Source: Rhipidocladum racemiflorum (lineage: Eukaryota; Streptophyta; Magnoliopsida; Poales; Poaceae). Taken from it: a DNA stretch of 64,000 bases. The stretch lies in the NCBI GenBank assembly GCA_036346355.1, contig CM070569.1, positions 40,712,276 to 40,776,275 on the forward strand, given 5' to 3'. Below, piece by piece: positions 10,801 through 22,800 of the stretch (position 1 is the stretch's first letter; each line of letters opens with the position of its first letter). The notes below the pieces were generated by a model. The model did no database searches. It was given only the letters and a program-made list of their open reading frames with translations, and was not told the origin of the DNA. The translations under genes were made by a program, and so were the position numbers.

Positions 10801-13800
10801 TGAAGCCATAGCTGATCTTGGAACTTGGAAGCGGCATCGAAAGCCATGGTGCGCTCGTAGAAGCAGGACCACATGTTGCCGAACAGCTTGTTAGAGCCAG
10901 GAAACTAGTGGGCCTCGAAGTCTCCACGGAATTGAATCAAAAGGAAGCATAAGAGCCTTAGTTGGTCACGGACGTGAGTGAATGGACTTCACTTTGCTCC
11001 TCAAAAACTCAAAAGCTTCACGTGCTTCTGGAGACGAAGCAAGTCACCATGAGTTCGGTCTTCACGAGCGTGAGAAGCACCGAGACGGCCCGAGGTGGCT
11101 CGCCGGCGCTGGCCGGGCTGTAGGGCACACGGTGCCAGAGCGTGGCGACGGCTAAGGAAGACCAGGTCGCCATGGAAGACCAGCGATCAGGATCGGGCGC
11201 CAGAGTCCGCCATAGCCTTCCGCCCGGCCTCGCCACCCGGAGGTCCCGAGATGCGAGGCAGAGCGCCGCGCGAGGGCCGCAGGAGGCGGGTGGCCGTGAA
11301 GCTCGGAGACAGGTTGACCGGTGCGGTCGGAGGGCACGCCTCCCGAGGCTGGTGTGGCCGACGAGGACTGGCCAAAGGAGAGCAGCATCGGCCGCAACCC
11401 CGCCGAGACAGTTCGTGCGGTTTGGAGAACGAACGACGCGGCTATCTGGTCAGCCGGACCGGAGATCGACGGCGACGGCGTGGACGACAGATCCACCGGC
11501 AAGACGGAGCGTTGAAGGCGCCGAGAAGACGGCACGCTGCCGTCGGCCGGCGAGCGCGGCGGCGCGCTGGCCGGAGAAGGCGGCCGTCAGACGGCAGTGG
11601 AGACCTGATTCAGCCGACAAAGAAGCTCTTGATGGGAGGCTAGAGACGCGACGGGTCGGTCGAAAACCATGGAGGCAAGAGATGGCGCGTCGCAGGAGCG
11701 CCGTCCCACGGCGTACGGCACGCCGAAAGACGGCGGGCCGACGCTGACGACGCCGGAGTAGATCGCAAATAGCCGCCGACGCGTGAATAGATCGGATGAG
11801 GCAGAGGAGCAACCTGAGGCGCCGCTGGCCTAATCCATCAAACGACCTGGCCAAGAAGCCAACGAGCCGCCCCGGGAGTCTCTTCCTCCCGGGGCAGCAG
11901 ATTAGATCTAAAACAGCGGAAGGATGAAGCTAGGAGAAAGACCTAGGGCTCTGACACCATAGAAGAGCCGAGCGACGACGGAAGATAATCAAGATGCTAA
12001 AGACTTGGATGGACGCAACGGAAGACTAAAGAAAATAAAAACAGTAGCCCAAAAACCATCAAGCCAACGAAAACCAATACCACGGACGTGACCAAGTCTC
12101 GACGGGAATCCTTCACGGACGTGGCCAAGAGCGCCAAGCGTTGATTGCTGGGGGCAAGAGAACGGTTACCGTGATCAACCCGGACGTGAAGCACTAGTAG
12201 TCCTCAAAGCTTCCACGACGTGAAGCACCAAAAGTCCTCACGTGAAGACTTGAAGTCCGTGACGAAAATAGAGGTGCTCCGGTGGCCACGGCTGAGGGGA
12301 TTCCAAGGCCTCACCTCTAGGGTCGAGGCGCGCTGGTTGTCGTCTGGCGCGCAGAGCCGACGTTTCCTCCTCGTAAGGGGGCGCTCGTCGAGTTCGCAGA
12401 AGACGGCGGCGGCGACGCCCACAGCGGCATGGCGAGCCGAGGCGGCCGGGCTTACGACGGAGGAGGCGCTGGCGCCCGAATGGCCGGAAGTCGCGCGACG
12501 AGGGCGGCGAGAGTCGCCACGAGGCAAAGAGCCGTGAGGTCGCCGGGCCGAGACAAGAAAGTCGGAGGTGACGCCGAGGCGAGGCGACGGCGCGGCTCCG
12601 TATGGCAGGAGCGGCCGGGATCTGGCCAAGACGGTAGCTAAGAACCTAAGGAGGCAAGACTGACGAGGCAAGGCGTTTGGCCGCCGAAGTGATTGAGGCG
12701 AGGAGCAAGAGCCGATTCAGCAGACGGCAAACTAAGAGTCCAATGCGATTCTGTGACCGGCGGACGATGTTTCAATGGCGAGCGTGCCGAAGAACACCAT
12801 TGGCCACGCCCCTTCTAAGACCGGCGTGACGCCGGCCAAGAGAAGACGAGGCGCCATGAGTGGCTGAGCGGGCTGGGGTGTCGCCCCGAGTCTCCTCTCC
12901 CTGGGGCAGCGGATTAGATCTAGAACAGCGGAAGGATGAAGCTAGGAAGAAAAACCTAAAGCTCTGATACCATGTTATGAATATGACTTGTATTGAATAT
13001 GAGGGCCAATGGCCACAATATATAGAGTACATGAGGGAAAGGAATAGGAATATGACTCTATCTATAACAGGAACTTATCTATAACTATAAGAGATAATAT
13101 ATCCTTAACACAAACCAAGTGCAATACTGAACTTGAGCTAAGTGGATGTAATTTGTTATGCAATCATACCATAATCCTCCATGTAGCTTACACAAGGAGT
13201 TATCACTCATCATGCAGTGTGCTTTTCAGTCTAGGTAAGAAGTGGTATCAAATCAGCTAGAAGCTGACACACACTCTATCCCTTCTCTTGATATTTATTG
13301 TCATAATCATTTGCGATTGCGTTAACCTCTCCAATAAGCAACCTAACGGGATGATTGCATAAGTACTTCACACTAAATAAGCCAAAAAATACCGTTGATG
13401 TGAGTCATGTGACCAACATACCCAATGTGGCAACCTTCTCAACTTCTAAATCCATCGTTGTTTAATACCACATCTATCGTCGTTGGACCTATATAGAGCA
13501 CCCGACTAAAACCAAAACTTCACGATTTGGCAATGCAATCCCATTCAGAACCGCGAGGATCGCATCTCGAACCCCCAAATCCCTTCTTGTCTCCAAGATC
13601 TAAGACACCTCACCAACTCTTCAATAAAAAGTAGAAAAATCCAATGGCGATTAAGCTAGGAAGTGATTCCGGGAAACCGAACAAGACCAAACCTGCAATG
13701 TGAAGAGCCGGTCATCGATCTGCACCTCCTTGGTCAGGAAATCCGCGCCGATCGTCGCCTTGTACTGGTTGCTGAACTTCTTGTTCACGTACCTGCACAC

Positions 13801-14083
13801 GAATCACCCAGTCGTTCAACACCGCGAAACCCCCTAGAAATAGCCCTTAAAAACAATCGAAATTCACGAATAAGACAAGGCAAGGTTGTGCCTTTGGCCT
13901 TACTGGTTCATCAGCGACGTCTTCCCAACCCTAACAACAACGAAAAGCGCAGAACGTATCAGAAAACAGCGCAAAATTCACCCAAAAAAAATCCAAAAAG
14001 TAATCAGGGGAAAAGTGCGATTGCGCGCACCCGCTGTCGCCGAGGATGATGACCTTGAGGAGCATTCGCCTGCGCGACGCCAT
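7866..14083 (-). CDS. Rab7-type (RabG3) small GTPase, seven exons
   Basis: Small GTPase of late endosome and vacuole traffic, cycling between GDP and GTP and attached to membrane by C-terminal prenylation. Exons in order: 14083-14031, 13930-13904, 13792-13693, 8646-8500, 8414-8334, 8248-8103, 7935-7866. All introns are GT-AG and join in frame to 207 aa, the usual Rab7 length. Motifs: P-loop GDSGVGKT at residues 15-22, switch II WDTAGQE, NKID for guanine recognition, ETSAK, and the C-terminal Cys-Glu-Cys prenylation signal. Exon 2 is only 27 bp. The third intron is 5,046 bp because it contains a 3,093-bp LTR element in the same orientation; the coding sequence is undamaged. It is a RabG3 family member, but which paralogue cannot be told here. 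Confidence 0.95.
10018..13110 (-). mobile_element. non-autonomous LTR retrotransposon with 138-bp LTRs in the Rab7 intron (copy A)
   Basis: The LTRs at 10018-10155 and 12973-13110 begin TGTTA and end AACA on each strand and appear identical. The element is flanked by a 5-bp duplication CAAAC (10013-10017 and 13111-13115). On the minus strand the 5' LTR is followed directly by the initiator-Met tRNA primer site TGGTATCAGAGC (reverse complement at 12961-12972). A G-rich polypurine tract precedes the 3' LTR. The interior is GC-rich, has no gag or pol, and is clearly related to the copy at 50313. It also contains an internal duplication: a block ending in a degenerate primer site near 11950 repeats one ending at 12972. 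Identical LTRs imply a recent insertion. Confidence 0.9.
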
Positions 14084-14236
14084 GGATACGGATCTGGGGC
14101 AAGGGACGGATCGGAGCAGGAGGAGGGGAGGTGGGACGAGGAGGAGGAAGATCGGAAATTTTTCTTCCGCTTTTCTTTTGGCGGATTTGCTTTGGGATTG
14201 GTGTGCTGTTGATGTTTTAAAAAGGCATTTTTTTAA

Positions 14237-14390
14237 GGGTGCATATCCTCTGCACATATCCATCCTGTGCACATATGCAATAATTAAATCCGAGCCGTCC
14301 AGATCTCATCCAACGGTGGTTTCATCCAACGGCTCGGATTTAATTATTGCATATGTGCACAGGATGGATATGTGCACAAGATATATAGCC
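14237..14390. mobile_element. MULE-type MITE upstream of the Rab7-type gene
   Basis: A 154-bp foldback element with arms of about 60 bp, TATCC...TGCACATATCC at both ends, flanked by the 9-bp repeat TTTTTTTAA (14228-14236 and 14391-14399). Its near edge is about 155 bp from the Rab7 start codon, so it lies in the promoter or 5' leader. Confidence 0.85.
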
Positions 14391-14402
14391 TTTTTTTAAT
14401 TC

Positions 14403-14620
14403 GATCCTTTGTCCCTTTTTTTAGGGTGCAATTAATTATTTATCACATATTTGTTCTTTTTTTATGGTGCAATTGATTATTTACTACATATTTGTCCTTT
14501 TTTTATGGTGCAATTGATTATTTACCACATATGTCTAAGATCACACGTCAGTGCGACATCATGAGGCAAATGATCAATGGCAGTGTAAATGAGGGCAAAT
14601 CATCAATTGATCTTTTTTTT
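14403..14620. mobile_element. MITE-like repeat with internal 41-bp triplication
   Basis: This stretch is homologous, in reverse orientation, to the element near 40370-40530: both share CAATTGATTATTT / GGCAAATGATCAATGGCA and GGGCAAATCATCAATTG. Its left part (14408-14532) holds three tandem copies of about 41 bp containing GGTGCAATTGATTATTTA. Borders are approximate and non-coding. Confidence 0.5.
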
Positions 14621-14836
14621 GAAGAATTGTTGTTCACTTGTTTGTTTGTTGGATGGATGGATTGCCGGGCTAATTTCTCCCTTGATAAGTTTACACAGCG
14701 TATTATTTGAATGATCCTATTTATAAATTAGTTTAATGTTTTTAATACTTTTAATAAATATTAATTTTACTTTATATTTTTTTACTATGCATACATTAAA
14801 TATAATGTTTAGAGTTATTTTTAGTATTTTATAATA

Positions 14837-15129
14837 GGGGGCATATCCTGTACAATCAAAGGTTTGGTGCAATCATCGTGCAATCAAACTAAAAAAAGTT
14901 TCAAAAAATTCTGAAAAAAATCATGGATGTACATCTCAACTTACCCCATCTACGTATAAAATTTCATGATCAACTTCTAGCATAGGACGAATTTGATTAT
15001 GAAATTTTATACGTAGATGGAGTAAGTTGAGATGTACATCCATGATTTTTTCCAGAATTTTTTGAAACTTTTTTTAGTTTGATTGCACGATGATTGCACC
15101 AAACCTTTAATTGCACAGGATATGCCCCC
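14837..15129. mobile_element. long-armed MULE-type MITE
   Basis: A 293-bp element with near-perfect arms of about 125 bp, ends GGGGGCATATCCTGT, flanked by the 9-bp repeat TTTATAATA (14828-14836 and 15130-15138). Its terminal word resembles that of the element at 14237, so the two may be related. It would form a strong hairpin if transcribed. Confidence 0.88.
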
Positions 15130-15160
15130 TTTATAATAAGAGAAAATACGTTATATATAC

Positions 15161-16165
15161 TCCCTATATTACAATCGGGAGGAAAGCTCGCCAGAGAGCT
15201 CAGCCACGCGTCCCACCCTCTCTCTCTCTCCTCTTTTTGCGAAAAAGCCCATTCGATTCTTGAAATTACGGATAGGTCCTTTGCAGTTTTTTGTGAGAGG
15301 GAAAATTTTTCCCCGGTTCGCGTTTATGTCCCTCGTTCGCCGTTTTACATAAAGAACCTCCCGTTAAATACAAATCGTAAACGAGCCCTTTTGTAGTTTT
15401 TCAAAATAGCGAACAGGTCCAAAATCATAACAAATAGGTCCGTGCGCTTTTCGTTCAGGTCCTTTCTCTGTTTTGCCCGAAAAAAATATTTTTGTGGTCC
15501 GTTTTTTCCTCCGGAGCATTGGAAAAATGTTTTTGTTTCTCCGTTTTGCCCGGAAAAAATGTTTTCGTGTTCCGTTTTCCCTCCGGAGCATAGAAAAATG
15601 TTTTCGTTGGCCGTTTTTCTTATAAAAAACCGAAAAAATGTTTTTGTGGTCCGTTTTTCCTCCGAAACATGGAAAAAATGTTTTCGTTTCTCCGTTTTAC
15701 CTGAAAAAAATGTTTTTGTGGTCCGTTTTTCCTCCGGAGCATGGAAAAAATGTTTTCGTTTCTCCGTTTTTTCTAAAAAAACCGAAAAATATTTTGGTGG
15801 TCCGTTTTCTTTCAGAGCATGGAAAAAATGTTTTCGTTTCTCCGTTTTACCAGGAAAAAATGTTTTTGTGGTCCGTTTTTCCTCCGGAGCATGGAAAAAA
15901 TATTTCCGTTTCTCCGTTTTTCCTAAAAAAAATCGAAAAATGTTTTGGTAGTCCGTTTTTCCTCCGGAGCATGGAAAAAATGTTTTCGTTTATCCGTTTT
16001 ACACGAAAAAATATTTTTGTGGTCCGTTTTTCCTTCAGAGCATGGAAAAATGTTTTAAAGTGTTCTCGTGGTCCGTTTTTTCTACGAAAACATTTTTTAC
16101 TTTTTTTGTATTAAATTTTTTTTTTCGTTCACGTGCGCGGCGTGCCGCCACGCTCAATTTCCTAG
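15161..16165 (+). mobile_element. non-autonomous Helitron with internal minisatellite (copy 2)
   Basis: The element starts near TCCCTATATTACAATCGG and ends with the hairpin GCGGC-GT-GCCGC, 13 nt, then CTAG followed by host T. The inside from about 15470 to 16090 is a tandem array with a period near 75 bp; each unit has GTGGTCCGTTTTTCC, CCGGAGCATGGAAAAA and ATGTTTTCGTTTCTCCG. No replication protein is encoded. Open frames of up to 169 codons across the array exist in all three frames because the repeat lacks stops. They are not considered genes. Confidence 0.8.
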
Positions 16166-17746
16166 TAAACTAAATGGGGCTAAGTTTTGTGGTCATGCAG
16201 GTTTGAACTTTTGACTGCTGCATTGAGTTTGGGTACCTCTAATTTACAAACGTCCTCACCGAGCTCACCTCACGGATAGAGCCAAACAAATGCCAGTGAC
16301 GCAACGTTGGCTACACCCCTTCTTGTTTGAGAACAAGCGACCAAGGCAAAAAGTTGCCCCGAATCAAAGTTTTGAATTTGAGTTGAAACTTTCTCACTTG
16401 GAAGTTTTGATTCTTAGTTGCCCCAAATGAAAATTTTGAATTCGAGCTGGAATTTTCCTAAACAAAAGTTTCAATGGTTGAGATTGCCAAATGATTCAAG
16501 TTTTTACTCTTGTCTCTCGTCTTATGAGACGTGTCGCGCATAGAAGTATTGTTGTTTGAAAATTAACAAAACCAACGAGTGACACGCAGCACATAGCGAG
16601 CGTGTTTGCACGAGAGCGACATTGATGACGCTCGTAAATTAGCATTTCCGCTAAGTTTTTTCTAGGATTTGTATGCCCTATGCATGGGAGCAAAGTGCTC
16701 TTAGTCTTACCTCTCATCGGTCGTCTGATCAAACGCGAATGGAGGAGACGGATTGCCACAGTGAACCAGCGCAATAAGAAAACCATCACTATATTAGTAC
16801 AGTGATCTTGCTACAGTACTTATCGCTACCATAATGTGCCTTACCACAGATGTGGTTCCTTTTTGAAAGAAGAATCACGTATAATGCTTTGAACTTTAAT
16901 TGAAAGTCCATCAAACATCTCAAATAGGAACTTCTCTCCCATCGAACTTCCAGCCATGCTTCTATGGTTGTGAGCCCATGTAGCTCCCTCTCTCTTTCGA
17001 TTTGGGGGAGAAGCTCATGTGGTTATCACCGTCATTCACTTAAAATTGCCTAAAGTATCATTCTACGTGGTAAAACCGTTCACTCATTATGTCATACGGG
17101 CGATACCACTATATGAAATCAGGTTATGGTATTATTTGAATTGGATTACAAAATTTGGTAGGTTAAATGTTTGATTTTATAGTTGAGAGTGCCGAACGGA
17201 CTAACTTTTGAACCAAGTTTGAGGTGTTATATAGATTTTTAGCCATTCGCTTTATAAGCTGGGAGAGATTGTATCTCTAGAATAAAATTGACAGAGACAC
17301 GTAAAATTAGTCCAAATGATGTCTACTAAAAAATAACCCGAAAGGTTTCAAAAAAAAATTACCTGAGAGTACACAAGGTTATAGTGCCTGTAGTCATTGA
17401 AATACGAGTATGACGTCTGAGTGGAACATATTTCTACGATCTTCGTGAAAGATCAAAGCTATGATGTAGTTTCGCAGTCTTTTTCTAATTTTCTATAATT
17501 ATAATTTAGTTGTATGCCAACCGTGGGATATTCTACTAGCGTGGCACTAGTCTCTTTAGCTAAAGACGAGTTCAATTCGTACCAACCACAGGTTGAGTGA
17601 CTACTTGCGCGAGATTTTCCACTGGTATATATGTTTCCAAATTTGAACCTGTGGCCTATAAGTGTGAGCTTTAAGATTCTTGCACAGTTGCACTAGCCAA
17701 TTGCTACCGCCATGGGGGAAAAAAATCTTAGCTGTGTTGCGTGATT
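16166..17746. other. intergenic DNA, nothing recognised
   Basis: About 1.6 kb between Helitron copy 2 and a hAT-like element. The longest open frame is under 100 codons with no recognisable domain. No clear inverted repeats or target duplications were seen. Confidence 0.4.
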
Positions 17747-19040
17747 AGAGATGGCAATCGGGCGGGTACTTCCGGGTACCACTGCCACAAACCCGAACTT
17801 GAAACTCAAAACCATACCACCCACCTGAACCCGAAATACTTCTCGAGCACGAATATGTTCCCACGCCCAAACCCGATGGGTATCCGAACCCGATGGATAC
17901 CCGAACCCTGGTCACAACATGTACAACACAAGGTAACCAAAACAGTGCCCTTTTCTTTATTTTATTTCTAGCACAGATGAATAATCACACAAAACATATA
18001 AAAACAACACATTTACTCACAACAAACAGCTAAAAACCATATCAAGATGCAAACTTTGAATGAATAAAGAATTGATACATATTATGATCATTATTTCCGG
18101 TCATATCAAGAATTGATACATATTATGCAAACGACGGCATCTTATAACTAACTTGCAAAGAGCACTAGTCCCTGTTTCCATCACTAAAATTTTGAAGCAC
18201 TATTTATTATTGACTAAGACTAAATTGGCAGTTGGCAATTGGCACTTGTCAAAAAGAAACTGGGAAAGTTTTCTGCTTTGAGTATGCTATGCTAATGAAG
18301 TAAACACACATGATAGCTCCGAAGCTAGTGCTTTAATATGCCACAATAGATTAACATATGATAACATTTCAACTTGTGATCTTTCTACAAAGATAAGGGA
18401 ATTTCATGAGTAGGAAAAATACTTTGTTAAGGGAAAGGACATGTTTAGGGAGACATGATAACTTTTATAATCAAAAGCACCAAGACAAGTCCAAATACGA
18501 CCTAGAAGTTCCAATAGCATAATATCCCACCCATATATCTGAAATAAAAATGAATATTCTGATGATAGCAACACTGATCTAACCTAGCATATATCTCCAC
18601 AAAGGCATATCTGATCTCATTCTCCTAAAACACTGAAGGCAATTTTAGAAGGGAGTCTGGTACTTTGATACATTTCTTATGACTATCGGTCATTCACTGC
18701 CCTTTATGTGCAAATCTCCAACATTCCAAGGCAACTGACTGTGCCTTCTCATTGGATTTCATTTTCCTTGCACAGATCTAACATCGACCATATGATTTAT
18801 TCTGCTATCATGTTCCTTCTGAGAGAATGTGGATACAAAATATTTATCAGACAACATATTTGCAGCATAATTTTAAATGCAAGACACTAACAAAAGTAAG
18901 GCTATTATATCAAGGCTCAAGATGCTAATATGGGTGTATGACTTTATCGGAATCTAAACCCGAAAATTCGTGGATTTAAAATGCTATCTGTGCCCGTTCT
19001 TATCGGGTCGGGTACCCATGGGTAAAACTGTCATCCCTTT
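17747..19040. mobile_element. hAT-type non-autonomous element
   Basis: A 1,294-bp element with ends AGAGATGGCAA and, reversed, AAAGGGATGACA, flanked by the perfect 8-bp repeat GCGTGATT (17739-17746 and 19041-19048). Both ends carry GGGTACCC / CCCGAACCC words. No transposase frame is visible. Confidence 0.75.
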
Positions 19041-19858
19041 GCGTGATTTATTTATTAACCGTAGCATACTAGAGAGAGAACACTCAGCACATTACCACAC
19101 TGCTGTTTTAAGATGTGTGGTAGATCACGGAGAACTCTAATCCTACCCAATTCGACCAGCGTTATTGTTAAAACAGAAACGCCAAATGCCCCCTTGGTTT
19201 GTTTCAACTTTCAATTGCAGGCAGCTACCTGTCCTGTTTGCCGATACAGCTGTGCAATGCTCGTCCTCCCGTTCCGTCTGTTCGTGACCCCTGAACAAAC
19301 CGTCAAACGATAGAACGTGGGACACTTGGGCTGCACCCATATCAAACGAGAAGTGACAGGGAAGCATGGGTTTCAGTACAGCCGGGTCCAACGAATCCAT
19401 ACCGGTATCTGCATGGCTCCATCTCTGAATCCAACAGCATCCGCATAACGTTGGCTTTCTTGCAAGCACAACCACCCTTGAGACGCCGACCAGCCGGAAA
19501 CAAAACACGGAACAAACAGACGTGCAGGCGTGAAACAAGCAAGCGTAGGCAGCTCACGAGGTTTTTGCTTCACAGAATTGGATGGCAATGGCATCCCGTT
19601 CTCTGTGTTGCTCCGCGAGCCACGCAGGATGCAGTTCTGGTTTCAAACTATGAACGGTAAGATACATCAAGAGAAAAATACAATGAGATCGAAAAATTCG
19701 TAGAGCGAATTGAAGCTACCACAGAACTACTTGTATCTCAACCAAACAATTTCGGTTCGCAGCAAACAAGTTGGCAGCTTATGTGAATTCAGCTAGACTG
19801 GGGGCTTTACAAACTCGCGGTGGTTGAAACGTCCAAAAAAGACGGAGAAGAGGTTATC

Positions 19859-22800
19859 TCACGAAGCTTGCCTGTCTCCACCGTTGTCGCCGTCCTTCTT
19901 CCTACCCCCCATCTCCATCTCCTGCGTCTGATGGCCATCGCTACTTGTTACGGACGGGTTCTGGCCGTACTCGCTGGTTGGCGTTTGCTGGCTGCTCTGG
20001 AAACCGGTGCTCCCAAACGCCATCTTCCTGAATTTCTTCAAGTCCTCGTTGTACTGGCCGGCGTCGTAGTCGGAGCTGCTGTATGATCCCAGGAACTGGC
20101 TGTGACCAGGCCGAACGCCTTCGTTCAGATCATCCAATGACACGTCGCCTTCCAAGGCCCGAACAACCTGTTCATCATAAAGAAGTTAGAATCTAGTTGA
20201 ACCACCGCGTGAATCAAATAGCAGTAGGAAGTTTGGAGAGTATTATATAAGTGCAACATTGTCTTGCCGTAACAGTGTAGCATCAGTTTGTTATGGAAAC
20301 TAGAGTGACTAGACTCGAGAGTCCATTCCCCATTGACTGGAATTTTTGCTATAAAATATAAGCATGAAAATAAACAAATCTCAAAGTAGAGAACTATAAA
20401 TCTGTGTTAACGAAACTAGCATACAGAAGAAACCAGTACAGAAAGGTACCTGACTCATGCGTGGGCGTCGCCGTGCAGAATGGCGTACGCATGCAGCTGC
20501 GCACGCTATCATCCTTGCCATCTCGTTAGCATTGTACTCCTTACCCAGCCGGGGATCCACTAAAGCTCCATGATTACCATCCTCAAATGCTCGTGCCATT
20601 AAAGGTCTTGCCTGCAGGAAAAAGGACGAGAATTCACATAAGATGTATTGAAGATAGTCAAAGAAATGAACATATGCTCAGGGAAGAGACACGAAGTACT
20701 CAATATCTAGAAGTTCACAAGATGATAAACAGTCTAAGAAGAATAAATACAAAAGGGTGGTACATAAAGTTCAAAACACAAAGGCCAAGGCACCTGATCA
20801 TAAGAAACAAAGGATTCATTTTATCTAGATAATACAAAGTAACGTACACACTTTTAGAGCTGTGCTTCTATGCTCTCCCTCCTAATACAAGTTGCACATA
20901 TCTTAAAGGAGAGGACTTCCATCCGGACGTCCGTTTTTTTTGTTTTTCTCGGACGCCGTGCAACATTTTTTTTAACTTATGCAACATTTTTTTTAACGTA
21001 TGCAACATTTTTTTTGAACGTATGAAACATTTTTTTTACTGTTTGTCGAAGAAAAATGTTTCAATACGTAGAAAAAATGTTTCACTACGTAGAAAAAAAT
21101 GTTTCACGCGTGGAAAAAAAATATTGCGAAAAAATCTGCTGTCCGATCCCTAGCAATACCCTATCTTAAAACAAGCGAGGGGGTAAGTAATCACCATCTA
21201 TCTACCCTTTCATTCATGCTTTAATATTTATGCAATTTTTAAAGAGAAAAGCATAGAGGCACCTCACACACTTTTATGAGAATAAAATCCATGGTTGTTA
21301 CTTAAAATGCCCAAGGCAGACCTCAAGAATAATTGGATTTTATTCACAAGATTAATTACAATGAATACTATCAGGTAAATTCTTTTTTTTAAAAAAATAA
21401 GTCAAAGTACAATAAGAAAATATTTGACCCTATTAGTCACAGTATTGTGGACGACAAATTTAACTTACCCAGTCAACCAAACTGTCATCCATATGCATTT
21501 GTTTTGAACTTACAGGACGACGCCCAGTTATTAGCTCAAGAAGCATTACACCAAAAGAAAAGACATCTGATTTTTCCGTGAGCTTGCCAGAAGAAGCATA
21601 CTCTGGTGCAAGGTACCTAAGGGCGGGACCGCAGTAGTAAGACTATTAGAGCAGTAATAAGTAGATCTTGCATGTTAGTTGCTACAACAAATTTATTGCT
21701 TACTATGTATCATCTTGATTAATCTTGTTTTCAAAAATATGAGATAATGTTACACAGGAAGATTGAACTTACCCAAATGTGCCCATTACTCTGGTGGAAA
21801 CATGGGTGTCATCATCAGGAGTGAGCTTTGCAAGTCCAAAATCTGCCACCTGTAAAAAAAGATATACTTGATGAATTACACATCCAACCAATTTGTATTA
21901 GTAGGCTGATATTAACTCACAATAATGATTGGTTGTACATCTGTTTGTCACTATTGTGTTTTCTCACATTACTCATGTCAACTTGACACAAATTTTAGCC
22001 TAGGTCGAAACTTGCACAGAAGTTTCTTTTCTAGTGCAATTCCGGGAACATTCCGCTACCAGCTACTAAATTAGGATTACCCCGAAATTGTGAACTTAAA
22101 TATTACCATCACAATAGACCTAATCACGTACAGTCAAAAGTCAAAATCACTGTGATGTGTTCGATTAGTTCATGGGCCAGCTCAACTAGATGATTGGATG
22201 ACACGTCCATTGAGAAAGTGTGTTAATCCTTATCTGAAAAACTGTGCTGCACCTCACCTCAATATTTCAAGTCGATAAGTCTAAAACAAGAATTATTGTG
22301 CGCTTCTACAATTGAAAGGAAACAAAACAGAAAAGGTAAAACATGCCTTAGCTTCAAATCTGAAATCCAGAAGAATATTTGCTGCCTTTATGTCACGATG
22401 AATGATCTTAGGGTGGCCTGTGGAGTAAAAAAGAAATAAAATCAGGACACAGCAGCTACAAACCTGTTTGAATGTGAAAAGGAAAACAGAGAGCATAACA
22501 AGTAGCTGTGGGTGTGAACTCACAGTCTTCATGAAGATACGCCAATCCCTTTGCAGAACCCAAAGCAATTCGTAGTCTTGCAGGCCATTCCATGGTTGGT
22601 CGGCCTCTTCCTGAGACAGAGGTGAAAATAACCCTTAACAAATGCTCAAGAGAACATAGACCAAATGACAGTATATCAGATGGTTTGCATGACAGAAGCT
22701 CCAGAGCAAAGTTTTCTAGATTTACACAAAAAAGGTAATTAATAAACTTAGAGAGCATTCTCCTTTTTGTGTGGCAGCCAAAAAAATTGTTTTGTCTTCC

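Noticed and set aside
11095..12671. Frames of 105-201 codons, Arg/Ala-rich
   Set aside because: Interior of the matching LTR element in the Rab7 intron; high GC alone keeps the frames open.
15442..16114. Open frames of 158-169 codons, lysine/phenylalanine/valine-rich
   Set aside because: They run through the Helitron minisatellite, where several frames are open because the repeat lacks stops. Similar frames occur in copies 1 and 3.
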